NCBI GenBank assembly: GCA_037893225.1 | Contig: JAZGUH010000026.1 | Span: forward strand, 1,550,001 to 1,614,000 | Origin: Hippasteria phrygiana | Lineage: Eukaryota; Echinodermata; Asteroidea; Valvatida; Goniasteridae | DNA length: 64,000 bases | Direction: 5' to 3' | Shown: piece after piece, positions 63,566 to 64,000 of the stretch | Position numbering within the stretch: the stretch's first letter is position 1 | How the letters are laid out: each line of letters begins with the position of its first letter | Program-made: the position numbers and the translations under genes | The notes under the pieces: generated by a model | Told to the model about the DNA's origin: nothing | Databases searched by the model: none | Seen by the model: the letters and a program-made list of their open reading frames with translations, nothing else

Positions 63566-64000
63566 ATTGGACACTACGCTGTTTATTACACATGTGTTAA
63601 TTATGGTCCATACACAAACCCAAATTTAACCCTCTTTCCGACAATTCTACTGAAATTTCCATGTGAAATTTGTAATACCTCCTGGTCTATTTTAATTGTT
63701 TTCTTCTGTCTGGTTTTATTGTCTAGGGTGATCTTGTCATAAAGTGTGTGGGTGGAGATATATTCCCCATCCCTACAACCCCGAAATCTATGTTTTTGCC
63801 TTCACTTATCAACACTTCTTCTTGTCGAAAATTTGTTGGGGATTATATTTAACTATAAAAGTTGGGCTAGTATGTACGCCGTATGTATCACCATTTGTTA
63901 ATCCTTTCTGATATGTTTTTCTTTGTATAAAAATTGTTGTTTAAAAAATAAATTGAAAATGATCAATTATGACTGTAATGAAATCAATTGTGATGTAGTT
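63566..64000. other. Non-coding window end
   Basis: A+T-rich sequence without a recognisable gene or repeat. It may be the start of another unit continuing beyond the window. Confidence 0.35.

Noticed and set aside
63281..63593. Proline-rich and glycine-rich proteins
   Set aside because: They are translations of the G-rich minisatellite.

Overview
The window is eukaryotic nuclear DNA. It has one recognisable intron-containing host gene in about 64 kb and is otherwise packed with transposable elements and tandem repeats. The element repertoire is Ty3/gypsy, a Ngaro-type tyrosine-recombinase retroelement carrying an SGNH hydrolase, a PHD-EN-RT LINE, a Polinton/Maverick DNA polymerase relic, Kolobok-like TTAA elements with a THAP domain, and mariner and hAT relics. 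That mix, together with the host gene, fits a marine invertebrate, most likely a non-vertebrate deuterostome (echinoderm, hemichordate or cephalochordate). The species is not determinable by eye.

Layout: 1-2.1 kb, low-complexity and tandem repeats. 2.1-5.1 kb, a tandem array of ~260 bp units; the last five are spaced exactly 265 bp apart. 5.1-8.3 kb, GGCCTC arrays and a hAT transposase relic. 8.27-15.44 kb, a Ty3/gypsy element on the minus strand with an uninterrupted 1437-aa pol, a frameshifted gag, a tRNA-Leu-like primer site, a truncated 3' LTR and a rearranged 5' LTR. 15.44-15.85 kb, a 69-bp copy of host exon sequence, a dispersed repeat and a tRNA-derived SINE. 17.07-20.04 kb, the host gene: an alpha-1,3-fucosyltransferase (GT10) in two coding exons. 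Its intron holds a truncated LTR-retroelement whose gag reads in frame into the catalytic exon.

20-27.8 kb: a MITE, an inverted-repeat mariner composite, a TTAA MITE, a perfect 239-bp tandem duplication, a ~130-bp satellite, a Kolobok/THAP element and a hAT MITE. 27.9-32.3 kb: a large imperfect palindrome (arms ~2 kb) carrying decayed copies of a transposon-associated gene with a CXC cysteine domain. 32.3-42 kb: mostly non-coding, with a second Kolobok copy, a subterminal-repeat element, a LINE relic and a third mariner copy. 42.1-50.9 kb: a minus-strand LINE (ORF1; PHD-EN-RT) broken twice by Ngaro sequence, one break being a 789-bp copy of part of the other. 51.1-54.2 kb: a decayed Polinton DNA polymerase B on the plus strand. 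55.6-56 kb: a RecQ-like helicase relic. 56.8-64 kb: MITEs, minisatellites and G-rich runs.

The most interesting signals are the gag-fucosyltransferase reading-frame fusion, the Ngaro/LINE nested structure with its 124-bp composite repeat, the palindrome, and a short conserved 'head' (AGTGTTGTAGTC) attached to different hexanucleotide arrays at several places. All calls are from reading the sequence; no database search was possible.
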